A DNA stretch of 64,000 bases from JAOUJD01 sp963811265 (GTDB lineage Bacteria; Pseudomonadota; Gammaproteobacteria; Burkholderiales; Burkholderiaceae_F), in contig CAWEQS010000017.1 in NCBI GenBank assembly GCA_963811265.1, forward strand, positions 1 through 64,000, written 5' to 3'. Below, piece after piece: positions 1-8,413 of this stretch. Each line of letters starts with the position of its first letter. Position 1 is the first letter of the stretch. Under the pieces are notes generated by a model. It did no database searches. It saw nothing but the letters and a program-made list of their open reading frames with translations, and had not been told where the DNA came from. A program made the translations under genes and the position numbers.

Positions 1-121
1 CCCGACCCTCGCGGTGTTCCATCGGGGCGAAGTCGTGCAGCGCATCAGTGGCGCGCTGCCCGCGGGCGAGTTCGCGCGCTGGCTGCAGCAAGCGACGCCC
101 TCCGCGCGCGACGCGGGCTGA
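1..121 (+). CDS. Thioredoxin-like protein, C-terminal end (partial)
   Basis: The window opens inside a gene read in the second frame, which ends with TGA at 119-121. The 39 visible residues begin PTLAVFHRGEVV and continue with an ISGALP-type turn and a final helix (EFARWLQQ). This matches the last beta hairpin and helix of the thioredoxin fold, where the leading proline would be the conserved cis-Pro. The CxxC active site would lie upstream, outside the window, so the exact family (TrxA, TlpA or another) cannot be told. Confidence 0.6.
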   Translation, partial: PTLAVFHRGEVVQRISGALPAGEFARWLQQATPSARDAG

Positions 122-270
122 GCTCCCGCCCGGGTCGGCCGGGCGCCCATCGCGCGCGGCCGCGGTCCAGCGGCTAAGCGTTCGCGGCTTGTCGCACGTG
201 AAGGCATCGCGCGCGACCGGTGGCTAGACTTCGCAAAAGGCGCTGCCAAGCGCCGCCGGCCGCGATCGCG

Positions 271-1611
271 ATGACCTCCCCCGCCCCACGCACCCACCGC
301 ACTGCGCTCGAAGCGCTGCTGTGGCTCGCGGTCTACCTGCTGGCGGTCACGGTTCCGCTGTTCGCGCTGCTGCCCGGATCGGCGCCGGGCCTCGGCTTTA
401 CCTGGGACTTCGCCATGGCGCTCGGCTACGCCGGGCTGGCGATGCTCGGCGTGCAGTTCGCCCTGACCGCGCGCTTCCGGCGCGCGACCGCGCCGTTCGG
501 CATCGACATCGTCTACTACTTCCACCGCTACCTGGCGGTGTTCGCCCTCGCAGTGATCGCCGGCCATTACGCGATGCTCCGCGCGATGCATCCCGACGTT
601 CTCGGCAGCGCGGATCCGTCGAGCGCGCCGGGGCACATGACGGCGGGTCGCGTGGCGCTCGTGCTGTTTGCCCTCGTCGTGGGGATCGCGCTGCTGCGCA
701 AACGCGTCGACCTCGAATACGACCGCTGGCGTTTCGTGCACGCCCTGCTCGCGACGGCCGCCTTCGGGCTCGCGCTGTGGCACCTGCACGGCGCGGGGCG
801 GTTCCTGGACGCCGCGTGGAAGCAGTGGCTGTGGGGCGTGTACGGCGCCTTCTGGGTCGCGCTGATCTTCTACGTGCGCGTCGTCCGGCCGGCCCACGCG
901 ACCGCGCACCCGTGGACCGTGACCGAAGTCCGGCCCGAGCGCGGCCAGGTGTGGACGCTGGCGCTCGAGCCGCGCTCGGGCACGCCGCTTCGGTTCGCGC
1001 CCGGCCAGTTCGCGTGGCTCACCCTGCGCGCGTCACCGTTCGCGATGCGCGAGCACCCGTTCTCGATCGCCTCGAGCGCGGAGCGCGGGCAGCGGATCGA
1101 AGTGTCGATCAAGGCGCTGGGCGACTTCACGTCGACCATCAGGGACATCAAGGCCGGCGAGACCGCGTGGATCGACGCGCCGTACGGCACGTTCAGCATC
1201 GACGACGCGCCCGAGGCGGCGGGATATGCGTTCGTCGCCGGCGGCATCGGCATCGGACCGATCATGTCGATGCTCCGCACGCTCGCCGACCGCGGCGACC
1301 GCCGGCCGCTGGTGCTGTTCTACGGCAACCGCGTGTGGGACCGCGTCGCGTTCCGGGAGGAACTCGACGCGCTGCGGACGCGCCTGAACCTGCACGTCGT
1401 GCACGTGCTGCTCGAGCCCGCGCCCGACTGGACCGGCGAGCGCGGCTTCGTGACCGAAGACGTGCTGATGCGCCACTTGCCGATCGAGCGCCATCGGTTC
1501 CACTGCTTCCTGTGCGGGCCCACGCCGATGACCCGCAGCGTCGAGCGCGCCCTCGGGGCGCTCGGCATTCCCGCCGCGCACGTGCACTCGGAAATCTTCG
1601 ACTGGGTGTGA
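271..1611 (+). CDS. Ferric reductase-like transmembrane/FAD/NAD oxidoreductase
   Basis: This 446-residue membrane flavohaem reductase should pass electrons from NAD(P)H through FAD to membrane haems. The first 220 residues hold about six membrane segments with His85, His99, His157 and His171, the spacing expected for a bis-haem ferric-reductase domain. An FAD-binding barrel follows with the R-x-x-P-F-S motif (REHPFSIASS, about 260-269). A pyridine-nucleotide domain comes next, with GGIGIGP near 314 and the terminal CGPTPM and E-x-F motifs. An upstream ATG at 220 would add 17 basic residues; 271 is preferred because the family starts close to the first helix. A cytochrome c gene follows 10 bp downstream, suggesting a joint electron-transfer role. 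The true acceptor is unknown. Confidence 0.8.
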   Translation: MTSPAPRTHRTALEALLWLAVYLLAVTVPLFALLPGSAPGLGFTWDFAMALGYAGLAMLGVQFALTARFRRATAPFGIDIVYYFHRYLAVFALAVIAGHYAMLRAMHPDVLGSADPSSAPGHMTAGRVALVLFALVVGIALLRKRVDLEYDRWRFVHALLATAAFGLALWHLHGAGRFLDAAWKQWLWGVYGAFWVALIFYVRVVRPAHATAHPWTVTEVRPERGQVWTLALEPRSGTPLRFAPGQFAWLTLRASPFAMREHPFSIASSAERGQRIEVSIKALGDFTSTIRDIKAGETAWIDAPYGTFSIDDAPEAAGYAFVAGGIGIGPIMSMLRTLADRGDRRPLVLFYGNRVWDRVAFREELDALRTRLNLHVVHVLLEPAPDWTGERGFVTEDVLMRHLPIERHRFHCFLCGPTPMTRSVERALGALGIPAAHVHSEIFDWV

Positions 1612-1621
1612 GGCCACGACG

Positions 1622-2020
1622 ATGACCCGCCAATCGCGCGCCCGCTGGCTCGCCTTCGCCACCGCCCTGCTGGTCGTGCTGCTCGCGGCGCTGTTCGCGT
1701 GGCTGCGCAACCTGCCGCCTGCGCTGCAGGCCGGCGCCGCTGCCGCGCCGAAGGCGTCTGTCTCCCGCGACGAGCCCGGCCGCGCCGCCTTCGTGCGCGC
1801 AGGCTGCAGCGGCTGCCACTCCGCCGATGGCCGCGGCAACCCGGCGCTGCCGCTCGACGGAGTCGGCGCGCGCCTCGACCGCGAGTCGCTGCGCGACGCC
1901 GCCTTCGCGCAGGGCGGCGCGGCGAAGCGATTTCCGCCCGCCGTGGCGGAGCGCAAGCGCGCGCACGCGAACGACGCGGACGCGGAAGCGCTGCTGGCCT
2001 ACCTGCAGCAGCTGAAGTGA
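1622..2020 (+). CDS. Membrane-anchored c-type cytochrome
   Basis: This 132-residue protein has a basic N-terminus and a hydrophobic helix (about 9-30) acting as signal anchor, so the rest is periplasmic. One haem-binding site, CSGCH, lies near residue 60. The remainder resembles a small class I cytochrome c and ends with the usual amphipathic helix (AEALLAYLQQLK). There is no methionine after the haem site, so the usual Met axial ligand is missing; the His in the RAHAND segment could replace it. It starts 10 bp after the ferric-reductase-like gene and probably exchanges electrons with it. Confidence 0.8.
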   Translation: MTRQSRARWLAFATALLVVLLAALFAWLRNLPPALQAGAAAAPKASVSRDEPGRAAFVRAGCSGCHSADGRGNPALPLDGVGARLDRESLRDAAFAQGGAAKRFPPAVAERKRAHANDADAEALLAYLQQLK

Positions 2021-2044
2021 TCGGCCGCGCCGCGCGCGCGCCCG

Positions 2045-3232
2045 CTACTTGCCGAACCAGCCGAGGAACGACTGCACGACCAGCGCGTTGGCGGTGTCGG
2101 TGAAGAGCGAGGCCGCCAGCGTGATGACGAGGAACGCCCGCGGCGCGTCGCCGTACTTCAGCGCCAGCCGCTTCATCGCCGACAGCCCCACCGGCATCGC
2201 GCCCAGCCCGAAGCCGACGAAGCCGGCGGCGCCGATCGCGCCGTCCCGGCCCTTCATGCCCGGATAGAGCAGGAGCACCGCCAGCAGCGTGACGATGACG
2301 ACCTGCGCGACGGCCGCGACCGCGATCATGCCGACGGAGTCGCCGACCGCCGCCAGTTGCAGGCCGAGCATCGCGATCGCGAGGAAGACGCGCAGCGCCA
2401 GCGTGCCGATGAGATCCACGCCGACCAGGTCGATGCGCCAGCGCGCCAGGTCGGCGACGTTGGTGACCGCCACCGCCGCCAGCAGCACCGCGAGGAACGT
2501 CGGCACGGTGGCGCCGAGCGCGGCGTTGACGACCGGCCGGGCGGCCAGCCCCAACCCGACGCTGATCGCCAGCCACAGCAGGACCGTGATCCACCGGTCG
2601 GAGTCGAGCGCGCCCTGCGGCCACTCGGGCTCCGGCGTCTCGGCCACGGCGGCCGCGCTCGGTGTGCGCTCGGCGTGCTCGACCAGCTTGGTGCCGACGA
2701 TGCCGGACACGATCGCGCCAGCGACCAGCCCCAGCGTGGCGCACACCATGCCGATCTCGAGCGCGAACGGCAGATTCGACGCCAGCTCCGATTCGGCCCA
2801 GGCCACGGTCGTGCCGTGGCCGCCGAGGAACGCCACGCTGCCGAGGAACACGCCGAGTGCGGCCGGCTTGCCGAACGCGGTGGCGATCGCCACCCCAGCG
2901 GCCGACTGCGCGACGGCGAGCACCGCGATCAGCACGCACAGCCCTGCCACCGCGGTGCCGCCGCTCTTCAGGCGCCTGAACTTCGCTGTCAGCCCCAGCG
3001 CGGCGAAGAAGATCAGCAGCAGCGCATTGCGCAAGGTGTCGCCGAACGTCAGCCGGAAGTCGAACGCCAAGCCCAGGACCGCGAGCAGCACCGCGATCGA
3101 CAGGCCGCCGCTGACCGCAGGCGGGATGCTGTACTGCGTGAGCGCTGGAATCCAGCGGTTGATCCGGACCCCGAGCAGGATCGTCGCCAGCGCCGCGACG
3201 CCGGTCCACAGCTCGTTGAGTGCGATCGTCAT
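2045..3232 (-). CDS. gltS: Sodium/glutamate symporter GltS
   Basis: The 395-residue integral membrane protein is close in length to E. coli GltS (401). It imports glutamate with sodium. It has about ten to twelve hydrophobic helices in two inverted halves. Glycine-rich stretches such as SIPPAVSGGL (about 36-45) and GSVAFLGGHGTTVAWAES (about 132-149) match the family's re-entrant loops. A hydrophilic loop near 190-215 separates the halves. It is convergent with the cytochrome c gene (24 bp between stops) and divergent from the sulfhydrylase gene. Confidence 0.9.
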   Translation of the reverse strand: MTIALNELWTGVAALATILLGVRINRWIPALTQYSIPPAVSGGLSIAVLLAVLGLAFDFRLTFGDTLRNALLLIFFAALGLTAKFRRLKSGGTAVAGLCVLIAVLAVAQSAAGVAIATAFGKPAALGVFLGSVAFLGGHGTTVAWAESELASNLPFALEIGMVCATLGLVAGAIVSGIVGTKLVEHAERTPSAAAVAETPEPEWPQGALDSDRWITVLLWLAISVGLGLAARPVVNAALGATVPTFLAVLLAAVAVTNVADLARWRIDLVGVDLIGTLALRVFLAIAMLGLQLAAVGDSVGMIAVAAVAQVVIVTLLAVLLLYPGMKGRDGAIGAAGFVGFGLGAMPVGLSAMKRLALKYGDAPRAFLVITLAASLFTDTANALVVQSFLGWFGK

Positions 3233-3471
3233 GCGCGGTTCCCCGGGGGCGTTGTCATTGGCCGTTGGCCGAGTGATTGCAGGCTAGCACTGTGCCGGTC
3301 AGGGGCCCGGACGCAGGTCACGCTCGCCGTGCGACGGACGGCCCAGCGATTTGCTTATTCCGATTGGTGCGTTCACCCGCACCCACCCCGCCCTAACCTC
3401 GGCCGATTGCGACGCCGCCGCACAGCGCCCGTCGTCGCGCCCTTTCAACCTCGACGACAAGGAAAGACACC

Positions 3472-4782
3472 GTGAGCCAAGACAGCCCGCCGCGCGGCGC
3501 GAACTGGCGCTTTGAAACCAAGTCCGTGCACGCCGGCTACAGCCCGGAGCCGACCACCCGGGCGGCCGCCGTGCCGATCTACCAGACGGCCGCGTTCGCG
3601 TTCGACAGCGCGCAGCACGGGGCGGACCTGTTCGACCTCAAGGTGCCCGGCAACATCTACTCGCGCATCATGAACCCGACGCAGGACGTGCTCGAGCAGC
3701 GCGTCGCCGCGCTCGAGGGCGGCATCGCGGCGCTCGCGCTGGCGTCGGGCCAGGCCGCGGTGACCTACGCGGTGCTGACCATCGCCGAGGCCGGCGACAA
3801 CATCGTCGCTTCGAGCGCGCTGTACGGCGGCACCTACAACCTGTTCGCGCACACGCTGCCGCAGTACGGCATCGAGGTGCGCTTCGCCGACTACCGCAAC
3901 CCGGCGTCGTTCGCCCCGCTGATCGACGCCCGCACCAAGGCGGTGTTCGTCGAGTCGCTCGGCAATCCGCAGGGCAACGTCACCGACATCGGCGCCGTCG
4001 CGAAAGTGGCGCACGCCGGCGGCGTGCCGCTGATCGTCGACAACACGGTGCCGACGCCGTACCTGTCACGCCCCTTCGATCACGGCGCCGACATCGTCGT
4101 GCACTCGCTGACGAAGTACCTGGGCGGGCACGGAACGACCATCGGCGGCGCGATCGTCGACTCGGGCCGCTTCCCGTGGGCCGAGCACAAGCAGCGCTTC
4201 CGGCGCCTGAACGAGCCGGACGTCAGCTACCACGGCGTCGTCTACACCGAGGCGCTGGGTGCCGCGGCGTACATCGGCCGCGCGCGCGTCGTGCCGTTGC
4301 GCAACACCGGGGCGGCGCTGTCGCCGTTCAACGCGTTCCTGATCCTGCAGGGCATCGAGACGCTCGCGCTGCGCGTCGACCGCATCAGCGCCAACGCGCT
4401 CGCTGTCGCGCAGTATCTGAAAGGCCATCCGCGCGTGGCCTGGGTCAACTACGCGGGACTATCCGATCACCCGGACCACGCGCTCGTGCAGAAGTACCTG
4501 TCGGGCCAGGCCTCGGGGCTGCTCACCTTCGGCGTGAAAGCTGCCGACGGCCGCGCCGCCGGCGCCCGCTTCCTCGACGCGCTGCAGCTGTTCACGCGGC
4601 TCGTCAACATCGGTGATGCGAAGTCGCTTGCGACGCATCCGGCCTCCACCACGCACCGGCAGCTTTCGCGCGAGGAGCTGTCGAAGTCAGGAGTGTCGGA
4701 GGACGCCGTGCGGCTGTCGATCGGGATCGAGCATATCGACGACCTGATCGCGGATCTGGATCAGGCGCTGGCGACGGTGTAG
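3472..4782 (+). CDS. metY: O-acetylhomoserine aminocarboxypropyltransferase (sulfhydrylase)
   Basis: This PLP enzyme condenses O-acetylhomoserine with sulfide to give homocysteine, the direct-sulfhydrylation route to methionine. The 436 residues match the MetY/Met17 length. The N-terminal ETKSVHAGY...PIYQTAAF, the YSRIMNPT region and the SLTKYLGGHG motif with the Schiff-base lysine are all present. The start is GTG at 3472, preceded by an AAGGAAAG ribosome-binding site. A CysB-family regulator lies at 14.7-15.6 kb, so control by sulfur status is plausible but not shown. Confidence 0.92.
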   Translation: MSQDSPPRGANWRFETKSVHAGYSPEPTTRAAAVPIYQTAAFAFDSAQHGADLFDLKVPGNIYSRIMNPTQDVLEQRVAALEGGIAALALASGQAAVTYAVLTIAEAGDNIVASSALYGGTYNLFAHTLPQYGIEVRFADYRNPASFAPLIDARTKAVFVESLGNPQGNVTDIGAVAKVAHAGGVPLIVDNTVPTPYLSRPFDHGADIVVHSLTKYLGGHGTTIGGAIVDSGRFPWAEHKQRFRRLNEPDVSYHGVVYTEALGAAAYIGRARVVPLRNTGAALSPFNAFLILQGIETLALRVDRISANALAVAQYLKGHPRVAWVNYAGLSDHPDHALVQKYLSGQASGLLTFGVKAADGRAAGARFLDALQLFTRLVNIGDAKSLATHPASTTHRQLSREELSKSGVSEDAVRLSIGIEHIDDLIADLDQALATV

Positions 4783-4859
4783 GTCCCGTGCCGGCCCTGA
4801 CCCGCGCGTCGACCGACGCGGGGCGCGGCCGTCCCTTTTCGGCGATGATCCCGCTGGTC

Positions 4860-4879
4860 AGAAGCCTGAACGGGCTTCT
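4860..4879 (+). terminator. Hairpin after metY, possible terminator
   Basis: AGAAGCC and GGCTTCT form a perfect 7-bp stem around a six-base loop. A short TTCTTCG follows instead of a clean T-run. It sits 77 bp after the metY stop and only 17 bp before the next start codon. It could end metY transcription or fold in the 5' leader of the helicase gene. Confidence 0.45.
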
Positions 4880-4896
4880 TCGTCCGCAGGGAACCC

Positions 4897-6534
4897 ATGC
4901 CCACGATCCATCCGACCGGCTGGCGCGAACTGGAGGTCACGGGCCAGGCGGTGCGCGAGATCGAGACGCTGCGCCTGCTGGCCGACCAGCTACCCGACGC
5001 CCTCACCGTTTTCCACGGCGTGCACTGGACGCGCATCGAGCACGGGTTCAGCGTCATCGGCGAGATCGACTTCGTCATCGTCGGGCCGAGCGGCCGCCTG
5101 CTGCTGATCGAGCAGAAGTCGGGCTTCCTGAAGGAAGGCCCCGAGGGGCTCCTCAAGACGTACCAGGGCAAGGACAAGAGCGTGTCCGCGCAGCTGAAGC
5201 GCACGCTCGAGACGCTGTCCGCGCGGCTGGCCGGCGTGCTGCAGGGCCAGCCGCTGCGGATGGACTACCTGCTGTACTGCCCCGACTACACCGTGCGCAG
5301 CCCGGCAACCGCGGGGCTGCCGCCCGAGCGCATCATCGACGCCAACCGGCGCGGCGAGCTCGCCCGGCGCATCGCCGCGGCCTTTCCGGACGAAGACGGG
5401 AACGACGCGCTCGCGCACCGCCTGCGGCGCTTCTTCGCCGATGAGCTGAAGCTCGAACCCGATGTCTCGGCGCTCGTCGGCCGGGCCGAACAGCTCGTCA
5501 CGCGCATCAGCGGCGGACTCGCGACGTGGGCGCGCCGGCTCGAGCTCGAGCCCTTCCGCCTGCGCGTGGTCGGCACCGCGGGATCGGGCAAGACGCAGCT
5601 CGCGCTCAAGGTGCTCGACGATGCCGCCGCACGGGGACGGCGCGCGCTGTACGTCTGCTACAACCGGCCGCTCGCCGACCGCATCGCGCAGCTCGCGCCG
5701 AGCACCGCCGAGGTCGCGACGTTTCACCAGCTGTGCGAGCGGCGCGTGCGCGCCGAAGGCGAGCCGGTCGACTTCCGGCAGCCCGGGGTGTTCGAGCGCC
5801 TCGCCGAGCGCATGGCCGCGCTGCCGGTGCGGCCCGACGACCAGGTCGATGAACTGGTCGTCGACGAAGGGCAGGACTTCGACCAGGCGTGGGTCGCTCC
5901 GCTGCTGGCCCGCCTGCGCGGCGACGGACGCGCCTGGTGGCTCGAGGATCCGATGCAGAACCTCTACGGGCGGCCTCCGGTGACGCTGCCCGGCTGGGCC
6001 GTGCTGCACGCGAACACCAACTACCGGAACCCGCGCGGGATCGTCGACGCGGTCCAGAAGCTCGTGCAGCCCGCCGAGCGCCCGGAAGCGGCGAGCCCGT
6101 TCGCGGAAGGCGTCGAGGACTTTCTCCTCTACACGGACACCAAGTCGCTGCTCGACGCGACCACCCGCGCGATCACGCTGGCATTGAAGGCCGGCTTCAA
6201 GCGCGAGGAGATCGCGATCGTCACGTTCACCGGACGCGAGCGCTCGGCCCTGCGCGCGTTCGACCGGATCGGCCCGCACACGCTGCGCAGGGCGACGGGC
6301 CGCTACGACCTGACGGGCGGGCCGGAGTACTCCGAAGGCGACTTCCTGCTCGAAACCGTCTACCGCTTCAAGGGCCAGTCGGCACCGTGCGTGATCTTCA
6401 CCGAAATCGACTTCGAACGCTGGGACGAACTGGTCGGCCGCAAGCTCTTCGTCGGCATGACGCGCGCGTCGATGTGCCTGTTTCCGGTCATGTCGGAGCG
6501 GTCGGCGGGGTTGCTGATGCAGAGGCTGAAGTAG
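4897..6534 (+). CDS. NERD-domain superfamily I helicase (UvrD-like)
   Basis: The 545-residue protein fuses a nuclease-related domain to a helicase. Residues about 10-130 form a NERD domain with the D-x(13)-E-x-K pattern (EIDFVIV at 56-62 and IEQK at 71-74) seen in PD-(D/E)xK-type folds. A superfamily I ATPase follows: Walker A GTAGSGKT (226-233), Walker B VVDEGQDF (321-328), an RFKGQ motif near 490 and GMTRAS (520-525). Such proteins are usually annotated as NERD helicases of unclear role, probably in DNA repair or defence. The start ATG lies just after a hairpin. No partner gene is adjacent. Confidence 0.82.
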   Translation: MPTIHPTGWRELEVTGQAVREIETLRLLADQLPDALTVFHGVHWTRIEHGFSVIGEIDFVIVGPSGRLLLIEQKSGFLKEGPEGLLKTYQGKDKSVSAQLKRTLETLSARLAGVLQGQPLRMDYLLYCPDYTVRSPATAGLPPERIIDANRRGELARRIAAAFPDEDGNDALAHRLRRFFADELKLEPDVSALVGRAEQLVTRISGGLATWARRLELEPFRLRVVGTAGSGKTQLALKVLDDAAARGRRALYVCYNRPLADRIAQLAPSTAEVATFHQLCERRVRAEGEPVDFRQPGVFERLAERMAALPVRPDDQVDELVVDEGQDFDQAWVAPLLARLRGDGRAWWLEDPMQNLYGRPPVTLPGWAVLHANTNYRNPRGIVDAVQKLVQPAERPEAASPFAEGVEDFLLYTDTKSLLDATTRAITLALKAGFKREEIAIVTFTGRERSALRAFDRIGPHTLRRATGRYDLTGGPEYSEGDFLLETVYRFKGQSAPCVIFTEIDFERWDELVGRKLFVGMTRASMCLFPVMSERSAGLLMQRLK

Positions 6535-6735
6535 CCGCAGCGGCGCGACTAGCGCGCGCGGGACGCCTCGCCTCGCTTGACGGCCTCGCTGCAGCGCGCG
6601 TCGAGGCCCGCGGTTGAGCGCACGCAAGTCGGCACTCGATCGCGTCGGCGAAGATCGGGTGCGGACCGTTGTATCCACCAATACATGACGGCACCGATTC
6701 ACCATGCGCCGATCCGAATCAGGCCGAAGCCCGAC

Positions 6736-7527
6736 ATGAAGCCGCTTTCGCTGGCCATGCCCGTACTCGTGGGGCTGCTCGCCTGCGCGACCGTGATGGC
6801 AGTGCCCGGCACGGCCATGGCCGCGCCGGAGGCCACGGCCGAGGGGCGCGCGCCGCGCGAACCCCACCACCGGCTCGACACGTCGAGCCCGGCTCACGCG
6901 CGCGACGTCGCGCTGACACTCGACGCGTGCGGCGGCGCGTACGACCGCGACCTGATCGCGACTCTCGTGCGCCTGCAGGTGCCGGCGACCATCTTCGTCA
7001 CGCGGCGCTGGCTCGACGCGAACCCCGCCGCGCTGCGCGAGCTGCTGGCGCACCCGACGCTGTTCGAGATGGAGAACCACGGCAGCGCGCACGTGCCGGC
7101 GGTCGTGGGCGGCAGCGTGTACGGCATGCCGGGCGCCCGCGACGCCGCCGGTGTCGAAAAAGAGGTCGAGGGCGGCGCGCAGGCGATCGCCCGGGCCTCG
7201 GGCCGCGCGCCAGCGTGGTACCGCGGCGCGGGCGCGGTCTACGGTGAGCAAGGCGAGCAGACCATCGCGCGGCTCGGTTACCGCATCGCCGGCTTCAGCC
7301 TGAACGCCGACGACGGCGGCACGCTCGGCGCGGCGTCGGTGGCACGGCGCCTGCGCGAGGTGCGGCCCGGCGACATCGTCATCGCGCACCTGAACCGGCC
7401 GGCGTCGGGCACGGCCGAGGGCCTTGCCGCCGCGCTGCCGGAACTGCTGGCGCGCGACCTTAGATTCGTCACGCTGTCGCAGTCGGCAGGCGTGCAGCCG
7501 GCGACTAACCGCGGCCCCTCACGGTGA
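6736..7527 (+). CDS. Secreted polysaccharide deacetylase family protein
   Basis: The predicted 263-residue protein starts at ATG 6736, giving a good Sec signal peptide with cleavage after PGTAMA near residue 29. An upstream in-frame ATG at 6685 would put 17 residues before it. The NodB-type fold is recognisable: LTLDACGG replaces the usual TFDDG as motif 1, HGSAH supplies the two metal histidines, WYRGAG is motif 3, and IAHLNRP carries the late histidine. It probably deacetylates a carbohydrate in the periplasm. The stop codon overlaps the next start (GTGA), so the two genes are probably translationally coupled. Confidence 0.8.
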   Translation: MKPLSLAMPVLVGLLACATVMAVPGTAMAAPEATAEGRAPREPHHRLDTSSPAHARDVALTLDACGGAYDRDLIATLVRLQVPATIFVTRRWLDANPAALRELLAHPTLFEMENHGSAHVPAVVGGSVYGMPGARDAAGVEKEVEGGAQAIARASGRAPAWYRGAGAVYGEQGEQTIARLGYRIAGFSLNADDGGTLGAASVARRLREVRPGDIVIAHLNRPASGTAEGLAAALPELLARDLRFVTLSQSAGVQPATNRGPSR

Positions 7528-7964
7528 AGATCGAGCTTGCCGCCGAGCCCGACGAGGCGCTGCGCCGCGCGATCCTGACGCCGCTCGTGGCGTTCAACGA
7601 GGCGCTCGCCGGCCCGAGCGGGCACCGCACGCTCGCGCTCGTGCTGCGCGATGCCGACGGCACCGCGCGCGGCGGGCTGTGGGGGAACACCGCCTACGGG
7701 TGGCTGTACACGCAGATGCTCGTGGTGCCCGAAGTGGCGCGCTGCCAGGGCCTGGGGCGCGAACTGATGCGCGCGGCCGAAGCCGAGGCGCTGCGGCGCG
7801 GCTGCACCCGCGCGTGGGTGGACACGCAGTTCGGCGGGCGCGGTTTCTACGAGCGCCTGGGCTACACGGTGTTCGGCGAACTCGCCGACTACCCGCCCGG
7901 CTTCACCCGCACTTTCCTGAAGAAGCCGCTGCGCGACGTCACCTCGCAGGTGCGTCCAGCATGA
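7524..7964 (+). CDS. GNAT family N-acetyltransferase
   Basis: This 146-residue protein shows the GNAT acetyl-CoA fold: a central beta strand (MLVVPEVARCQGLGRELM, about 69-86) containing the R/Q-x-x-G-x-G/A pyrophosphate loop, and the late FYERLGYTVFGEL strand-turn. The GTG start overlaps the deacetylase stop by four bases. The substrate is unknown. The pairing with a deacetylase may be functional or only co-transcription. Confidence 0.85.
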   Translation: MKIELAAEPDEALRRAILTPLVAFNEALAGPSGHRTLALVLRDADGTARGGLWGNTAYGWLYTQMLVVPEVARCQGLGRELMRAAEAEALRRGCTRAWVDTQFGGRGFYERLGYTVFGELADYPPGFTRTFLKKPLRDVTSQVRPA

Positions 7965-8413
7965 ACCGCCTGCCTGCGTGACGCCGGGGTGCCGTCACAC
8001 ACGCGTTGCTGTTGTGGCCCCTATGGCCCGTCCTGCTCGGGCGGCTCGTCGCGCGGCCTGCCGATAGCGAGCGCCGCAACGGCCTCCTCGACCGTCGTCA
8101 GTCATGGTTTTCCCTCGCGGGCAACTCGTTCACGGCCTCGGGAAGGGGTCTTCTTCGAGACCCATGTCGTCGATCTTCGAGGCTCGAGCCATCCATCGCT
8201 ATTGATGGGTAGGGATTTGTACTAGCTAGTATCGATTGATACTGATTAGTTAAATTCACTACCAAGGCGTTTACATCGAGCGGGCGCGATCAACGTTTCG
8301 GCTCCTGCAGAACGCCCTGACCCGACGCCACGGCACTTGTCGTCGGCACCTCTCGAATGCGTGCAGGGACCGACCTGTCGTTGGACTCCTGCCTTGACCA
8401 TGGAGCTACGCGA
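7965..8413. other. Intergenic region without a convincing gene
   Basis: These 449 bp separate the acetyltransferase from the DUF4397 lipoprotein gene. I find no protein with recognisable features on either strand. The only structured part is the AT-rich palindromic cluster near 8219-8250, annotated separately. The rest is GC-rich non-coding sequence and presumably contains the lipoprotein promoter. Confidence 0.6.
8219..8250. promoter_or_regulatory. AT-rich chained palindromes upstream of the DUF4397 gene
   Basis: Three inverted repeats share their ends: ACTAGCTAGT (8221-8230), AGTATC-GATT-GATACT (8228-8243) and ACT-GATT-AGT (8241-8250). The ACT/AGT triplets alternate along the stretch. It is strikingly AT-rich in a GC-rich genome and ends 163 bp before the lipoprotein start. 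This is the pattern of an operator or promoter region, but no known regulator motif is recognised. Confidence 0.4.

Noticed and set aside
1033..3209. Long overlapping frames antisense to the reductase, cytochrome c and GltS genes
   Set aside because: They are rich in Arg/Ala and lie across genes with clear domain evidence in other frames.
3350..3372. TTGCTTATTCCGATTGGTGC upstream of metY as a CysB site
   Set aside because: It has some likeness to CysB/Cbl-type AT-rich sites, but I have no reliable consensus for this lineage and see only one copy.
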